Shown: positions 8,272-16,200 of the stretch, piece by piece | How positions within the stretch are numbered: position 1 is the stretch's first letter | Layout: every line of letters begins with the position of its first letter | DNA from: Herbinix hemicellulosilytica | GTDB taxonomy: Bacteria > Bacillota > Clostridia > Lachnospirales > Lachnospiraceae | NCBI RefSeq assembly: GCF_002904165.1 | Contig: NZ_CVTD020000017.1 | Location: 1-64,000, forward strand | Direction of reading: 5' to 3' | Length of the DNA: 64,000 bases | The notes under the pieces: generated by a model | Seen by the model: the letters and a program-made list of their open reading frames with translations, nothing else | The model's database searches: none | Told to the model about the DNA's origin: nothing | Made by a program: the position numbers and the translations under genes

Positions 8272-9084
8272 ATGGATGAGCATAATTTTTTTGATATTGC
8301 AGTGGCTGAACATAGATTTTGGCTGCAGATTATGGGTGACCACGCCAGATTTATATTTTTCTCATTGGCCCCAAATGAAATAGAATATCTCCAAAGATCA
8401 CAAGACTTTATTATAGCTTTTGATGAACTTCTTGACGGAGTAAACAACATATCGGGAATCGATGAGCTTGAACGGATTACGGATCAGGCTTATAAAATGT
8501 CTCTTCATTTGCGTGAATTTAAACTTCTTCTATTGTCACTTACCTTAAATTCGGATATAAAAATACACCTTTCTTCCACCTTCATAAATGATATGCTGAA
8601 TGAACTGGAAGAATATCTGACAGTTTTGTCTTTACTGCAATCTAAAGAATCCATATTGTTTCATCCCCTGCATTATCATCTGTTGTGGTTAACAGACGCT
8701 GTCGGGCATGCCGCTTCTGTATCATCGAATTTGGACCCTGTCGAAAAGGATATGATTGATAAATGCAGCCATTTTGAAACCCTATTTGTTGATCTGCTTC
8801 TTAAAGCAACAATTATGAACGGATACATTCGGACGCAGATAAATAATTTTCCGGCCCTTGACCGGTTAAACAAACAGGTAGAAACAGCGATAATTTTATT
8901 TAAAGACTTTTTGGAAGAAATCAGGGACCAAAGAATAAGCGGACAGGTACTTGGAACTCTCTTTCCTCTTATGGCTGATCATATGGCAAGGGAAGAATGT
9001 TATTATCTGTGGAAATTATCCCAAACGGCCGGCCTGACCAAGCGTCCTGACTGCAATCCTGCAAGCCCAAGAATTGAAGGATAA
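8272..9084 (+). CDS. DUF2935 protein, ferritin-like metal-binding fold, possibly spore-associated
   Basis: A 270-residue all-helical protein matching the DUF2935 family by its repeated His/Glu helices: AVAEHRFWLQIMGDHARFI at the N-terminus, LHYHLLWLTDAVGHA in the middle and PLMADHMAREECYYLW near the end. Two four-helix halves with clustered Glu and His suggest metal binding. Members occur mainly in endospore formers. GGAGG lies 7 nt before the ATG. A CTATAAG...CATATACAT arrangement (about 8213-8242) loosely resembles a mother-cell sigma-E promoter. The rubrerythrin-like gene follows 69 bp downstream on the same strand. Confidence 0.75.
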   Translation: MDEHNFFDIAVAEHRFWLQIMGDHARFIFFSLAPNEIEYLQRSQDFIIAFDELLDGVNNISGIDELERITDQAYKMSLHLREFKLLLLSLTLNSDIKIHLSSTFINDMLNELEEYLTVLSLLQSKESILFHPLHYHLLWLTDAVGHAASVSSNLDPVEKDMIDKCSHFETLFVDLLLKATIMNGYIRTQINNFPALDRLNKQVETAIILFKDFLEEIRDQRISGQVLGTLFPLMADHMAREECYYLWKLSQTAGLTKRPDCNPASPRIEG

Positions 9085-9153
9085 TTATCCTGTTTACATA
9101 TTAGTTATTTTATCACATAAAATATAGTAACCTATATCCTGAAAGGAGATTAT

Positions 9154-9696
9154 ATGGAATTCCAACAAAGCAGAACCTTTTCAAATCTGCAAAATGCTTA
9201 TGAACTGGAACTTATGTTGAGTACTATTTATTCTATATATGGCGATATAGCAAGGCAGTCAGGCTATCAGGAAATCGGCTTTATATACGATACATTCCAA
9301 AGAAACAGCAAAGAACATGCAAGGATCTGGCTAAGGCAGATGAATCAAGGTCTTCTTCCTAATCTTGAAGAAGCCCTTGCTGCTTCCGCTCAAATTGAAA
9401 ATTACAAAGGGTCTCAGCTCTACAGGCAAAATGCTATTATAGCCGGGGAAGAAGGGTATACGAATCTGGAATCGTTATTTAACGGTATAGCAAATATCGA
9501 TCTTAACCATGCTCTCCAATTTGAAGAAAATTACAATAATCTTCTGAGAAACCAGGTTTTTTGCAAACCACAGCCTCAATTTTGGATATGTATGCAATGC
9601 GGCAACATCATGAACGGCTTATGCGCTCCTGAAGTCTGCCCCGTATGTGGTTTCCCGCAGGGTTACTACCGCCTATATAACGTCGAAAGGGTTTAG
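9154..9696 (+). CDS. Rubrerythrin-like protein with a degenerate diiron site and intact rubredoxin-like tail
   Basis: A 180-residue protein: ferritin-like helices (about 8-135) plus a C-terminal rubredoxin-like domain with all four Cys (CMQCG and CPVCG). Compared with classical rubrerythrin, the Glu three residues before the first metal His is Ser (NSKEHAR), the partner before the second His is Asp (DLNHAL), and one Glu of the middle pair appears to be Lys (IENYKGSQLY). The peroxidase diiron centre is therefore probably lost or altered, while the Fe/Zn-Cys4 site is kept. GAAAGGAG lies 8 nt before the ATG. It pairs with the upstream DUF2935 gene, also ferritin-like. Confidence 0.8.
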   Translation: MEFQQSRTFSNLQNAYELELMLSTIYSIYGDIARQSGYQEIGFIYDTFQRNSKEHARIWLRQMNQGLLPNLEEALAASAQIENYKGSQLYRQNAIIAGEEGYTNLESLFNGIANIDLNHALQFEENYNNLLRNQVFCKPQPQFWICMQCGNIMNGLCAPEVCPVCGFPQGYYRLYNVERV

Positions 9697-9704
9697 CTGC
9701 CAAA

Positions 9705-9739
9705 GAAAAAAGGAGGCAGCCAAATAAAGCCGCCTCCTT
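9705..9739 (-). terminator. Terminator between convergent genes
   Basis: Hairpin AAGGAGGC (9710-9717) / GCCTCCTT (9732-9739); on the minus strand it is followed by TTTTTTCTTT, so it mainly serves the CAP-domain gene, and may also stop the rubrerythrin-like transcript. Confidence 0.88.
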
Positions 9740-9748
9740 ATGGTTTAA

Positions 9749-10936
9749 TTAGTTTGTAAATAACTGTGACCAGTAAATTACACCATTTGCCTGGTATACA
9801 CCGATACCTATTTTATTAAAGTTACCGTTCAGTATATTGGCTCTGTGTCCGGAAGAATTCATCCAGGCATTTACAACTTCCTGTGGTGTTCTCTGACCGT
9901 AAGCTATATTTTCTCCTGCTGTCCTGTAAGAAATTCCGTATTCCTGTAGTACGGTAGAAAATTTAGAACCGTTCGGTCTTGTGTGTGAAAATGACACGGA
10001 TGTTTCCTGAGCCCTTTTATCTGCTGCCGCTTTCAAAGTAGCATTCGTTGTTAAAGGAGCAAGTCCAGCTTTTGAACGCTCAACATTGACAAGCCTTAAT
10101 ACCTCTTCTGCATAGCTGTTGCTGCTTGTAGTATTGGCAGACGTATTAGAAGAATTTGTATTCTTCGATGTTGTTCCGGTTTCCTTAGGTTTTGAACTTG
10201 AATTAGAGTTTGTTGCATTTGTGTCCTTCGGTGTGGTAGTGGTGGTTTTCTGAGTATTATTGGTACTCTTTTGACCTAATGAAGATAATATATCATTCAG
10301 AGCGCTTATATTATTGATATTAGCATCAGTAATATTAGTATATCCTTTATCCTGCAGTTTCTTTACTACATCATTTACCGAATAGCAATCGGACAGGTCA
10401 ACATTATTATATATATAAGTTGTTGTTTTACCGGACTTGTTTGCTGTGGCTGTATTGTTAGCAGTGTCGGTGCTGTTATTAGCTTCAGAAACAGTATTCT
10501 TAGTTACTGTATTAGTCTTGCCGGCATTCGAAGCATTGTTACTGCTTACTGTATTTTTAGTTGAAACAGTATTATTTGTATTCGCTTTCCTACTGCCGGT
10601 TTTTGCGGCATTTCCTGTATTATTAACGGTTTTATCTTTCTTTTCTGTATTTGAATTTTTTAATTCTTTAGTATCGTCTCTTTTTGCATTTTCAGTTGTA
10701 GGGGCAGCCGTTTCTGCCTCAGAAGCCTTATCTTCTGTCGCTTCGTTTCTTTCAGTTTCCTGAGTAAATTCAGGCAGCTTTGCCATATTCTGTGTTTCAT
10801 CGGCATCCTCTTGTATAATAACTTGCTGTATATTTTTATCTATATTTAAACCTTCATTGGTAACAAGCTGATTGATGCCGAAAGTACCTGCACAAGAAAG
10901 TGCCAGTGAACATATAGCTACAATTAATTTCCTCAT
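9749..10936 (-). CDS. Secreted CAP-domain (SCP-like, YkwD-type) protein
   Basis: A 395-residue extracellular protein. A signal peptide occupies about 1-20. A long low-complexity Thr/Asn/Ser/Lys linker follows (about 55-165 and 225-275), interrupted by a small ordered segment (NNVDLSDCYSVNDVVKKLQDKG). The C-terminal CAP domain (276-395) shows VLRLVNVERSKAGLAPL, SHTRPNGSKF, TAGENIAYG, NAWMNSSGHRANILN and IGIGVY, including the conserved His and Glu cleft residues. Bacterial CAP proteins are common in spore formers; the activity is unsettled. AGGAGG lies 8 nt before the ATG. A low-complexity shadow frame on the opposite strand is not a gene. Confidence 0.9.
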   Translation of the reverse strand: MRKLIVAICSLALSCAGTFGINQLVTNEGLNIDKNIQQVIIQEDADETQNMAKLPEFTQETERNEATEDKASEAETAAPTTENAKRDDTKELKNSNTEKKDKTVNNTGNAAKTGSRKANTNNTVSTKNTVSSNNASNAGKTNTVTKNTVSEANNSTDTANNTATANKSGKTTTYIYNNVDLSDCYSVNDVVKKLQDKGYTNITDANINNISALNDILSSLGQKSTNNTQKTTTTTPKDTNATNSNSSSKPKETGTTSKNTNSSNTSANTTSSNSYAEEVLRLVNVERSKAGLAPLTTNATLKAAADKRAQETSVSFSHTRPNGSKFSTVLQEYGISYRTAGENIAYGQRTPQEVVNAWMNSSGHRANILNGNFNKIGIGVYQANGVIYWSQLFTN

Positions 10937-11381
10937 TGTTTTAACCTCCTATTTGGTTTCTGTCTTGCTGCTCCTTAAGACTACCATAGTAGAACAATTG
11001 TTACAACCGTAAAATAATGGAGAACTACATAATTTATGTATAAAATATGGTATCTATCACCAAAATATTTGCTATATATTTCATAAAATCATTCAAGATT
11101 CTTCCATCTGTTGATTGATTAAATGCCGAATTTACAGATATTTTAGAGATATTATTATATTTTGATTCCGTTTAAAATCATTACAATTTCAACTGAATTT
11201 TGTAACTGATTTTAAGCTAAAATAAATTTCATTTTTTTAAAATTATTATTACAAATTCATTAAATCCAGCAGAACTTTTCCACTATTATGTTATTTATTA
11301 TCATAAAATTGGAATATTTCTGCTGTTTCTAACAACAATATTATTGCTTATATATATTTTCTTACGAAAGGAGATATAAAT
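10937..11381. other. Divergent intergenic region, 445 bp, with an inverted repeat
   Basis: It separates the CAP gene (minus) from the small hydrophilic gene (plus). Highly AT-rich. The one structured element is CAGCAGAA (11267-11274) / TTCTGCTG (11318-11325), an 8-bp inverted repeat with a 43-nt interval, ending 56 bp before the start of the small gene. No further gene is visible. Confidence 0.55.
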
Positions 11382-11576
11382 ATGAATAAATTCAATGACA
11401 GCAGAGCAACGCCCAAAAAAAGAACGAAAGAGGATAATGATAATTACACCGATATCAACAAAGAAAATGATTCAAAGCAGAAAAATACATCCGAAATTAT
11501 TCAGCCTAATCCACCCTCCGCTACCCCTTCCTATCCTGACGAAATGCCCAGCCGGGATGTAAGAACAGAAATATAA
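11382..11576 (+). CDS. Small hydrophilic protein, unknown function
   Basis: A 64-residue, highly charged protein without hydrophobic core: Lys/Asp/Asn-rich first half (ATPKKRTKEDNDNY), Pro/Ser-rich second half ending RDVRTEI. Probably intrinsically disordered. A strong ribosome site (AAAGGAGAT) and a hairpin immediately downstream support a real gene. Small disordered proteins are common among spore components, but nothing here proves that role. Confidence 0.6.
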   Translation: MNKFNDSRATPKKRTKEDNDNYTDINKENDSKQKNTSEIIQPNPPSATPSYPDEMPSRDVRTEI

Positions 11577-11585
11577 AAAAAGAAA

Positions 11586-11648
11586 AACACCTGCTGTGAT
11601 GCCATTTTCCGGACGTATGTCCGTATACGGCATTTGACGGCAGGTGTT
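11586..11648. terminator. Branched hairpin with CACCTGC ends (terminator/repeat)
   Basis: AACACCTGCTGT at 11586-11597 pairs with ACGGCAGGTGTT at 11637-11648; inside is a second small hairpin GGACGTATGTCC. It lies between the convergent small-protein gene and the amino-acid ABC ATPase gene. Its ends are nearly identical to the hairpin at 52127-52193. Confidence 0.75.
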
Positions 11649-11692
11649 TATATTAGGATGTTATATGATAATATTTATAAAGATAATTTATA

Positions 11693-12430
11693 TTAGTTTC
11701 CGATAATTCTTTTTAAAAATTCTCTTGTACGTTCCTGCTTGGGATTGTTGAAGATCTCCCGGGCTGTGCCTTCTTCGGCAATAACACCTTTGTCCATAAA
11801 TACAACCCGATCGGCAACCTCAGCGGCAAATCCCATCTCATGGGTTACTACCAGCATGGTCAGCCCGCTTTTGGCCAAATCTTTCATTACGTTAAGAACT
11901 TCCCCTACCATCTCCGGGTCCAGAGCGGATGTAGGTTCATCAAAGAGCATAACATCCGGTTCCATTGACAGTGCCCGGGCTATGGCTACTCTTTGCTTTT
12001 GCCCACCAGAAAGCTGGCTGGGCTTTGCATTTATATATTGATCCATTCCAACTACTTTCAAATATTTCATGGCAGTTTCCACTGCTTCTTCTTTTTTGCG
12101 GCCCAAAACCTTAATCTGCCCTACGGTGCAATTGCCTAACACATTATGATTGTTAAACAGATTAAATTGCTGGAATACCATTCCCATCTTTGTTCTGTAC
12201 TCCTGCAAATCATGCTTATCTGACAGGATATTTTTCCCTCTGTAAAATATCTCTCCGCCACTGGGCTTCTCCAGTAAATTTATACAACGAAGAAGTGTTG
12301 ATTTACCGGAGCCGGAAGCCCCGATTATACAAACTACCTCTCCTTTTTTTACATTAAAATTTATATCCTTTAAAATCTCGTTTGATCCGAACCATTTGCT
12401 CAGATGCCGAACTTCTATAATATTATCCAA
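11693..12430 (-). CDS. Polar amino-acid ABC transporter ATP-binding protein (probable lysine uptake)
   Basis: A 245-residue ATPase of the GlnQ/ArtM type. Walker [11 protein letters not shown]-loop in [10 protein letters not shown], signature [15 protein letters not shown], Walker [15 protein letters not shown] and H-loop [11 protein letters not shown] are all intact. It drives the permease encoded just upstream. The start codon is TTG, with AGGAGG 9 nt upstream; this predicts reduced translation relative to the binding protein. It is the last gene of the lysine-riboswitch transporter operon. Confidence 0.93.
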   Translation of the reverse strand: MDNIIEVRHLSKWFGSNEILKDINFNVKKGEVVCIIGASGSGKSTLLRCINLLEKPSGGEIFYRGKNILSDKHDLQEYRTKMGMVFQQFNLFNNHNVLGNCTVGQIKVLGRKKEEAVETAMKYLKVVGMDQYINAKPSQLSGGQKQRVAIARALSMEPDVMLFDEPTSALDPEMVGEVLNVMKDLAKSGLTMLVVTHEMGFAAEVADRVVFMDKGVIAEEGTAREIFNNPKQERTREFLKRIIGN

Positions 12431-12457
12431 CTTTCTCTTCCTCCTTTAGCCAAAGCC

Positions 12458-13225
12458 TTACTGCCCGGCCTTTTTTGCCAAATCTTCCGGTCTTGCAACC
12501 TGCATCTGATTTCCCGGAATAACATTAAAGTGTTCAGGTCCGTCTATTTTCTTTTCAAGCCATCTAAGTAACCTGGTAACAGTCAGAGTCATAATAAGAT
12601 AAATAATACATGCTACAAGAAAAGGTTCGAAGAACCGGAACACGTTTCCGGTTATGGAACTGGTCTGGAAGAATAATTCCGTAACCGATATTACATTAAG
12701 AACCGAAGTATCCTTGATATTAATTACAAATTCGTTGCCTGTAGCAGGAAGAATATTTCTGATAACCTGCGGCAAGACCACATAAAGCATAGTCTGGATA
12801 TGATTCATACCGATGGCATGGGCAGCTTCAAATTGGCCCTTATCAATAGAAATAATTCCGCCGCGGACAATTTCCGCCATATATGCTCCGGTGTTTATCG
12901 AAACAATAAAAACACCGGCAAACATCCTGTCCATATCTATATTAAAAAGCATAAGAGATCCGTAATAAATAACCATAGCTTGTACTATCATCGGGGTTCC
13001 GCGAAATACTTCAACATAAACCGTAAGTATGGCATTTACTATTTTCAAAATAACTCTTTTTACCATGTTATCCGATAAGGGTATTGTACGGATTACTCCT
13101 ATGATAAGGCCTATAGCAAATCCCAAAACCGTACCAATAATAGAAATAAGTAGGGTTACACCGGCTCCCCTAAGAAACATAGGCCAATAATCAACAATTA
13201 CTTTAAAAAACCACTTCCATGTCAT
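12458..13225 (-). CDS. Polar amino-acid ABC transporter permease (probable lysine uptake)
   Basis: A 255-residue HisM/GlnP-type membrane protein with several hydrophobic helices and the EAA loop (FEAAHAIGMNHIQTMLYVVLPQ), the contact site for the ATPase. I choose ATG at 13225 (MTWKWFF) rather than an upstream TTG at 13258, because the only purine-rich motif (GAGAGG) lies between them; its spacing of 15 nt is long. It is 27 bp upstream of the ATPase gene and follows the binding-protein gene across a terminator-like hairpin. Confidence 0.9.
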   Translation of the reverse strand: MTWKWFFKVIVDYWPMFLRGAGVTLLISIIGTVLGFAIGLIIGVIRTIPLSDNMVKRVILKIVNAILTVYVEVFRGTPMIVQAMVIYYGSLMLFNIDMDRMFAGVFIVSINTGAYMAEIVRGGIISIDKGQFEAAHAIGMNHIQTMLYVVLPQVIRNILPATGNEFVINIKDTSVLNVISVTELFFQTSSITGNVFRFFEPFLVACIIYLIMTLTVTRLLRWLEKKIDGPEHFNVIPGNQMQVARPEDLAKKAGQ

Positions 13226-13457
13226 TATGGTTACACCAAACCTCTCAATTAAAATCAAAATCTAAGATTAAATTTCATTTATAAGTCTTTAATATTTATA
13301 AAACCCTCTAAACAATTTAAAATATGCCGAATTCGTGTTTAGGTATCATTACTAATATTTATAAATCTCATCACTAAAATTACTTGCATAAATTTAATTA
13401 CCATATCGAATATTCATAATCAATATATGTTCTTTTCCAGTATCTAAACAACACCAT

Positions 13458-13502
13458 AAAAACGGAGGCTCTCCAAGCGTTATATTATATAGGACAGCCT
13501 CC
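13458..13502 (-). terminator. Intercistronic terminator after the solute-binding protein gene
   Basis: Hairpin GGAGGCTGTCC / GGAGAGCCTCC on the minus strand, one mismatch, followed by GTTTTTATG. It is 13 bp past the stop of the binding-protein gene and well upstream of the permease gene. Partial termination would make more binding protein than permease, a frequent design in ABC importers. Confidence 0.85.
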
Positions 13503-13514
13503 AAATCATATTTC

Positions 13515-14333
13515 TTATTCTGCTCCGGGTTGATTTTTGATAGCCTCGTCCATTATTCTAATCCGTTCTTCTTTAGAAATGTCAGCCAGAATCTTATTGA
13601 TATCATCCAACAATTCGCTTCCTTTGCGAAGTCCCACAGCAATTGCGGTATCGTCAGGAGATGTTTCAAAACCGTCTTCAAAAACAACCATAGCAAAATT
13701 CGGATTGGCTGTAGTAGCACTTACAGCCTCAGGCCTTTCGGACACATATCCGTCTATAGCTCCGGATTCCAAGGCTACTCTCATAGCGGCAAAATTATTC
13801 ATGGCTGTCTGTTTATTTACACCTTCTATCTGATCGATTACGGTATAATGGAAGGTATTGAGCTGTGCGGTAATTTTTGCTCCCGCAAAATCGGATAGTT
13901 TGGTCGCATTTTCGTACGGGCCGCCTTTTTTCACTACCATAACCAGATCAGACTCATAATAATTATCTGAAAAGTCAATGGATTCTTTACGTTCCTCAGT
14001 TGGCGACATACCTGCTATTATGGCATCAATTTTACCTGAAACAAGGGCAGGCAATAAGCCGTCCCAGTCTGTTTTAACTATAACCAGTTCTTTACCGAGA
14101 CCTTCGGCAATTCTTTTTGCTATTTCAACGTCATATCCACCGGCATACTCTTTGGAGCCGTCAATCGGAACCGCCCCGTTCGAATTGTCAATCTGAGTCC
14201 AGTTAAACGGAGGATAATCCGCTTCCATACCGACCCTAAAGTAATTTCCGTCATTAGTTTTTTTACCGCATGCCGCTGTCAAAACCATTATTATGGCTGT
14301 AAAAATAACCAGTACTGCTGCTTTTCTTCTCAT
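13515..14333 (-). CDS. Amino-acid ABC transporter substrate-binding lipoprotein (probable lysine uptake)
   Basis: A 272-residue family-3 solute-binding lipoprotein. The signal peptide ends in lipobox LTAAC (Cys22). The domain shows FRVGMEADYPPFNW, YDVEIAKRIAEGLGKELV, GKIDAIIAGMSPTEERKESIDFSD and VALESGAIDGYVSERP, the typical polar amino-acid binding pattern. Specificity cannot be read from residues, but the transcript begins with a lysine riboswitch, so lysine or a related diamino acid is the likely ligand. GAGGAGG lies 7 nt before the ATG. Confidence 0.92.
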   Translation of the reverse strand: MRRKAAVLVIFTAIIMVLTAACGKKTNDGNYFRVGMEADYPPFNWTQIDNSNGAVPIDGSKEYAGGYDVEIAKRIAEGLGKELVIVKTDWDGLLPALVSGKIDAIIAGMSPTEERKESIDFSDNYYESDLVMVVKKGGPYENATKLSDFAGAKITAQLNTFHYTVIDQIEGVNKQTAMNNFAAMRVALESGAIDGYVSERPEAVSATTANPNFAMVVFEDGFETSPDDTAIAVGLRKGSELLDDINKILADISKEERIRIMDEAIKNQPGAE

Positions 14334-14556
14334 AAATTTCCTCCTCTTTAAAAACCTTATTTTCGTAACTTTTCCCTAACCCTATCTATTAAGGTTTTTA
14401 TCTTTGTCCAATTAAATATGTAATCTTTACATAATTTTCCTTTCATAAAATAACCGAATTAAAACCTTTTATTAATGTAATGCTTTAATAAATAGACACT
14501 TTAATATATGAAAGGATTTCATCAAGAAAAAAATACAGGACAAAGATTCAGAGGAT

Positions 14557-14584
14557 AAAAAAACCTGAGACTATCTCTCAGGTT
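14557..14584 (-). terminator. Expression-platform terminator of the lysine riboswitch
   Basis: Perfect 9-bp stem AACCTGAGA / TCTCAGGTT, loop GATAG, followed by TTTTTTA on the minus strand. Its loop and 5' arm (GAGATAG) are complementary to CTATCTC of the aptamer P1 3' strand, which provides the switch. Confidence 0.93.
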
Positions 14585-14613
14585 ATTAAACGCAATAATC
14601 CTCCTGTCCCCCC

Positions 14614-14793
14614 AATGAGATAGCGCAACTCATAAAGCCGGGCCACTTTATGAGACAGTCCTGCAGCTCTTAACTGCAGGCCCAGCATATAATACCGAGT
14701 ATATTATATGCTTCGGCGATATTTCCTTCTCCCCAGCCTCATCGCTTCTCAGGCTCCACTGGGGACTGTTAAATACCGCGCCTCTACCTCACT
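14614..14793 (-). promoter_or_regulatory. Lysine riboswitch (L box) controlling the ABC transporter
   Basis: On the minus strand the order of conserved L-box blocks is intact: AGAGGCGCGGT after the P1 5' strand, GGGGAGAAGGAAATATCGCCGA-type junction with CGCCGAAGC, CTCGGTATTATATGCTGG, GGACTGTCTCATAAAG and GCGCTATCTCATTG closing P1. P1 is AGTGAGGTAG (14784-14793) with CTATCTCATT (14614-14623). Lysine binding should stabilise P1, free the terminator at 14557-14584 and switch off the downstream importer genes. Identified by motif recognition, not by covariance search. Confidence 0.92.
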
Positions 14794-14837
14794 GTCTTTA
14801 AGTGAGGCTTCTACAATATTCATTTATTGTTGCTATA

Positions 14838-14866
14838 AGTCTACAACATGCTCTTCTATATGTCAA
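14838..14866 (-). promoter_or_regulatory. Promoter of the lysine-riboswitch operon
   Basis: Minus strand -35 TTGACA (14861-14866), 17-bp spacer, -10 TAGACT (14838-14843). Transcription should begin near 14831, just before the aptamer. Confidence 0.7.
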
Positions 14867-14908
14867 TAACAAATAATAAAAAATAGTACAAATTATATCC
14901 AAATTTTA

Positions 14909-15343
14909 CTAAATATAATACATAGGAGCAGGATCTCTCTCCATATAGTCTTCGATAATATCCTTCAATGTATATTCATCTATGAATGAAAATACCCTTT
15001 CATCGATTTTATTCCAAATGCTTTCCCTGATAAAACTTTCTATAGGATTGGTTATAACTTCGTCTTCCATAGGAACAACAGACAAATCCCCTTCCAGGGC
15101 TCGCAGTATCATCCCGACGGTTATCTCGTCGGCATCATAAGCAAGCACATATCCGCCTTGGGACCCTTTTATACTTTTTACCAGTCCGGCCTTGCGCAGG
15201 GCTGAAAAAACCTGTTCCAGATAACTTTTTGATATATCCTGTCTTTCTGCTATACTGACCAGTGGTACCGAATCATTTTGAGAATATAAGGCCAGATCAA
15301 TCATAGCCCTAAGGCCGTATCTTCCTTTTGTAGACACCTTCAT
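14909..15343 (-). CDS. Rrf2-family transcriptional regulator (CymR-like, no Fe-S cysteines)
   Basis: A 144-residue winged-helix repressor. The N-terminus KVSTKGRYGLRAMIDLALY, the recognition region SIAERQDISKSYLEQVFSALRKAGLVKSI-type and the GSQGGYVLA wing are diagnostic of Rrf2. The three cysteines that hold the Fe-S cluster in IscR and NsrR are absent; the protein has no Cys at all. It therefore resembles cluster-free members such as CymR, which senses cysteine status through a partner protein. The neighbouring genes do not reveal its regulon. AAGGGTG precedes the ATG. The cyclophilin gene lies 31 bp upstream on the same strand. Confidence 0.85.
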   Translation of the reverse strand: MKVSTKGRYGLRAMIDLALYSQNDSVPLVSIAERQDISKSYLEQVFSALRKAGLVKSIKGSQGGYVLAYDADEITVGMILRALEGDLSVVPMEDEVITNPIESFIRESIWNKIDERVFSFIDEYTLKDIIEDYMERDPAPMYYI

Positions 15344-15374
15344 AATACATCACCCTTCAAACAACAATTTATTT

Positions 15375-16052
15375 TTATTCATATTCAAATACACGAATTG
15401 TTTCTATTACAACAGGTTCTGCCGGTATTCCGGCTTCTTCGTCAAGTTTTTCGACTTTTGCCACCGCATCAAGTACATCATATCCTTCATAAACCTGCCC
15501 GAACACCGTATGTCTTCTAAACAGCCAGGGAGTCCCCCCTACTTTTCCGTAATTTTTTACGGCTTCTTCGCTAAATTCCACACCCAGGTTCAATCCTAAC
15601 CAGGTCAGATAATCCTTTGTGTATGTTTCTTCAGACTGAACTATGAAAAATTGGCTTCCGTTAGTGTTCGGCCCGGCATTGGCCATGCAAAGTGCTCCCC
15701 GGTACGGATGCAAATCATCCGAAAATTCGTCTTCAAAGTCTTTCCCCCATATACTTTCACCGCCGGTACCGTTCCCGTTGGGATCACCACCCTGTATCAT
15801 AAAATCTTCAATAATTCTATGGAAAGTAAGGCCGTCATAATATCCTTCCCTGGCATGAGTTATAAAATTTTCGACTGCTTTGGGCGCTTCATCTTCAAAG
15901 AACTTAACAAATATCGAACCGTAATCTCGTATTTTAATTTCCGCTACCGTTTCTCCTTTTTCAGGTTTTTTAAACTGTTTTGAAGAGCCTGCGCATCCGC
16001 TTAAAGAAAAAATTGATAAAAGCAACAATATAAATAAAGCCGCTTTCTTCAT
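15375..16052 (-). CDS. Cyclophilin-type peptidyl-prolyl isomerase lipoprotein
   Basis: A 225-residue lipoprotein: signal sequence ending in LSGC (Cys20), then a cyclophilin domain. Catalytic and fold motifs are visible: FHRIIEDFMIQGGDPNGNGTGG with the catalytic Arg, FEDEF, GALCMANAGPNTNGSQFFI, and TVFGQVYEGYDVLDAVAKV. It should assist folding of exported proteins on the outer face of the membrane. An insertion around residues 145-180 (YLTWLGLNLGVEFSEEAVKNYG) lengthens it compared with minimal bacterial cyclophilins. GGGGAGG lies before the ATG. Confidence 0.92.
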   Translation of the reverse strand: MKKAALFILLLLSIFSLSGCAGSSKQFKKPEKGETVAEIKIRDYGSIFVKFFEDEAPKAVENFITHAREGYYDGLTFHRIIEDFMIQGGDPNGNGTGGESIWGKDFEDEFSDDLHPYRGALCMANAGPNTNGSQFFIVQSEETYTKDYLTWLGLNLGVEFSEEAVKNYGKVGGTPWLFRRHTVFGQVYEGYDVLDAVAKVEKLDEEAGIPAEPVVIETIRVFEYE

Positions 16053-16200
16053 CTTTATCCTCCCCGTAAAGCATATAGTTAAGTAAAATTTGTTTCTCCC
16101 AATAACTATCTCTAACTTTCATATTCTAATTAACACTGTTAAATTGTAAATTCTTTAATTAAGAGAAAACTATCATGATAAATATTTTAATATTTGCCAA

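Noticed and set aside
10437-10763. Open frame of 108 codons opposite the CAP-protein linker
   Set aside because: It reads as Val/Ala/Leu-rich low complexity, the complement of the Thr/Asn/Ser linker, and has no ribosome site.
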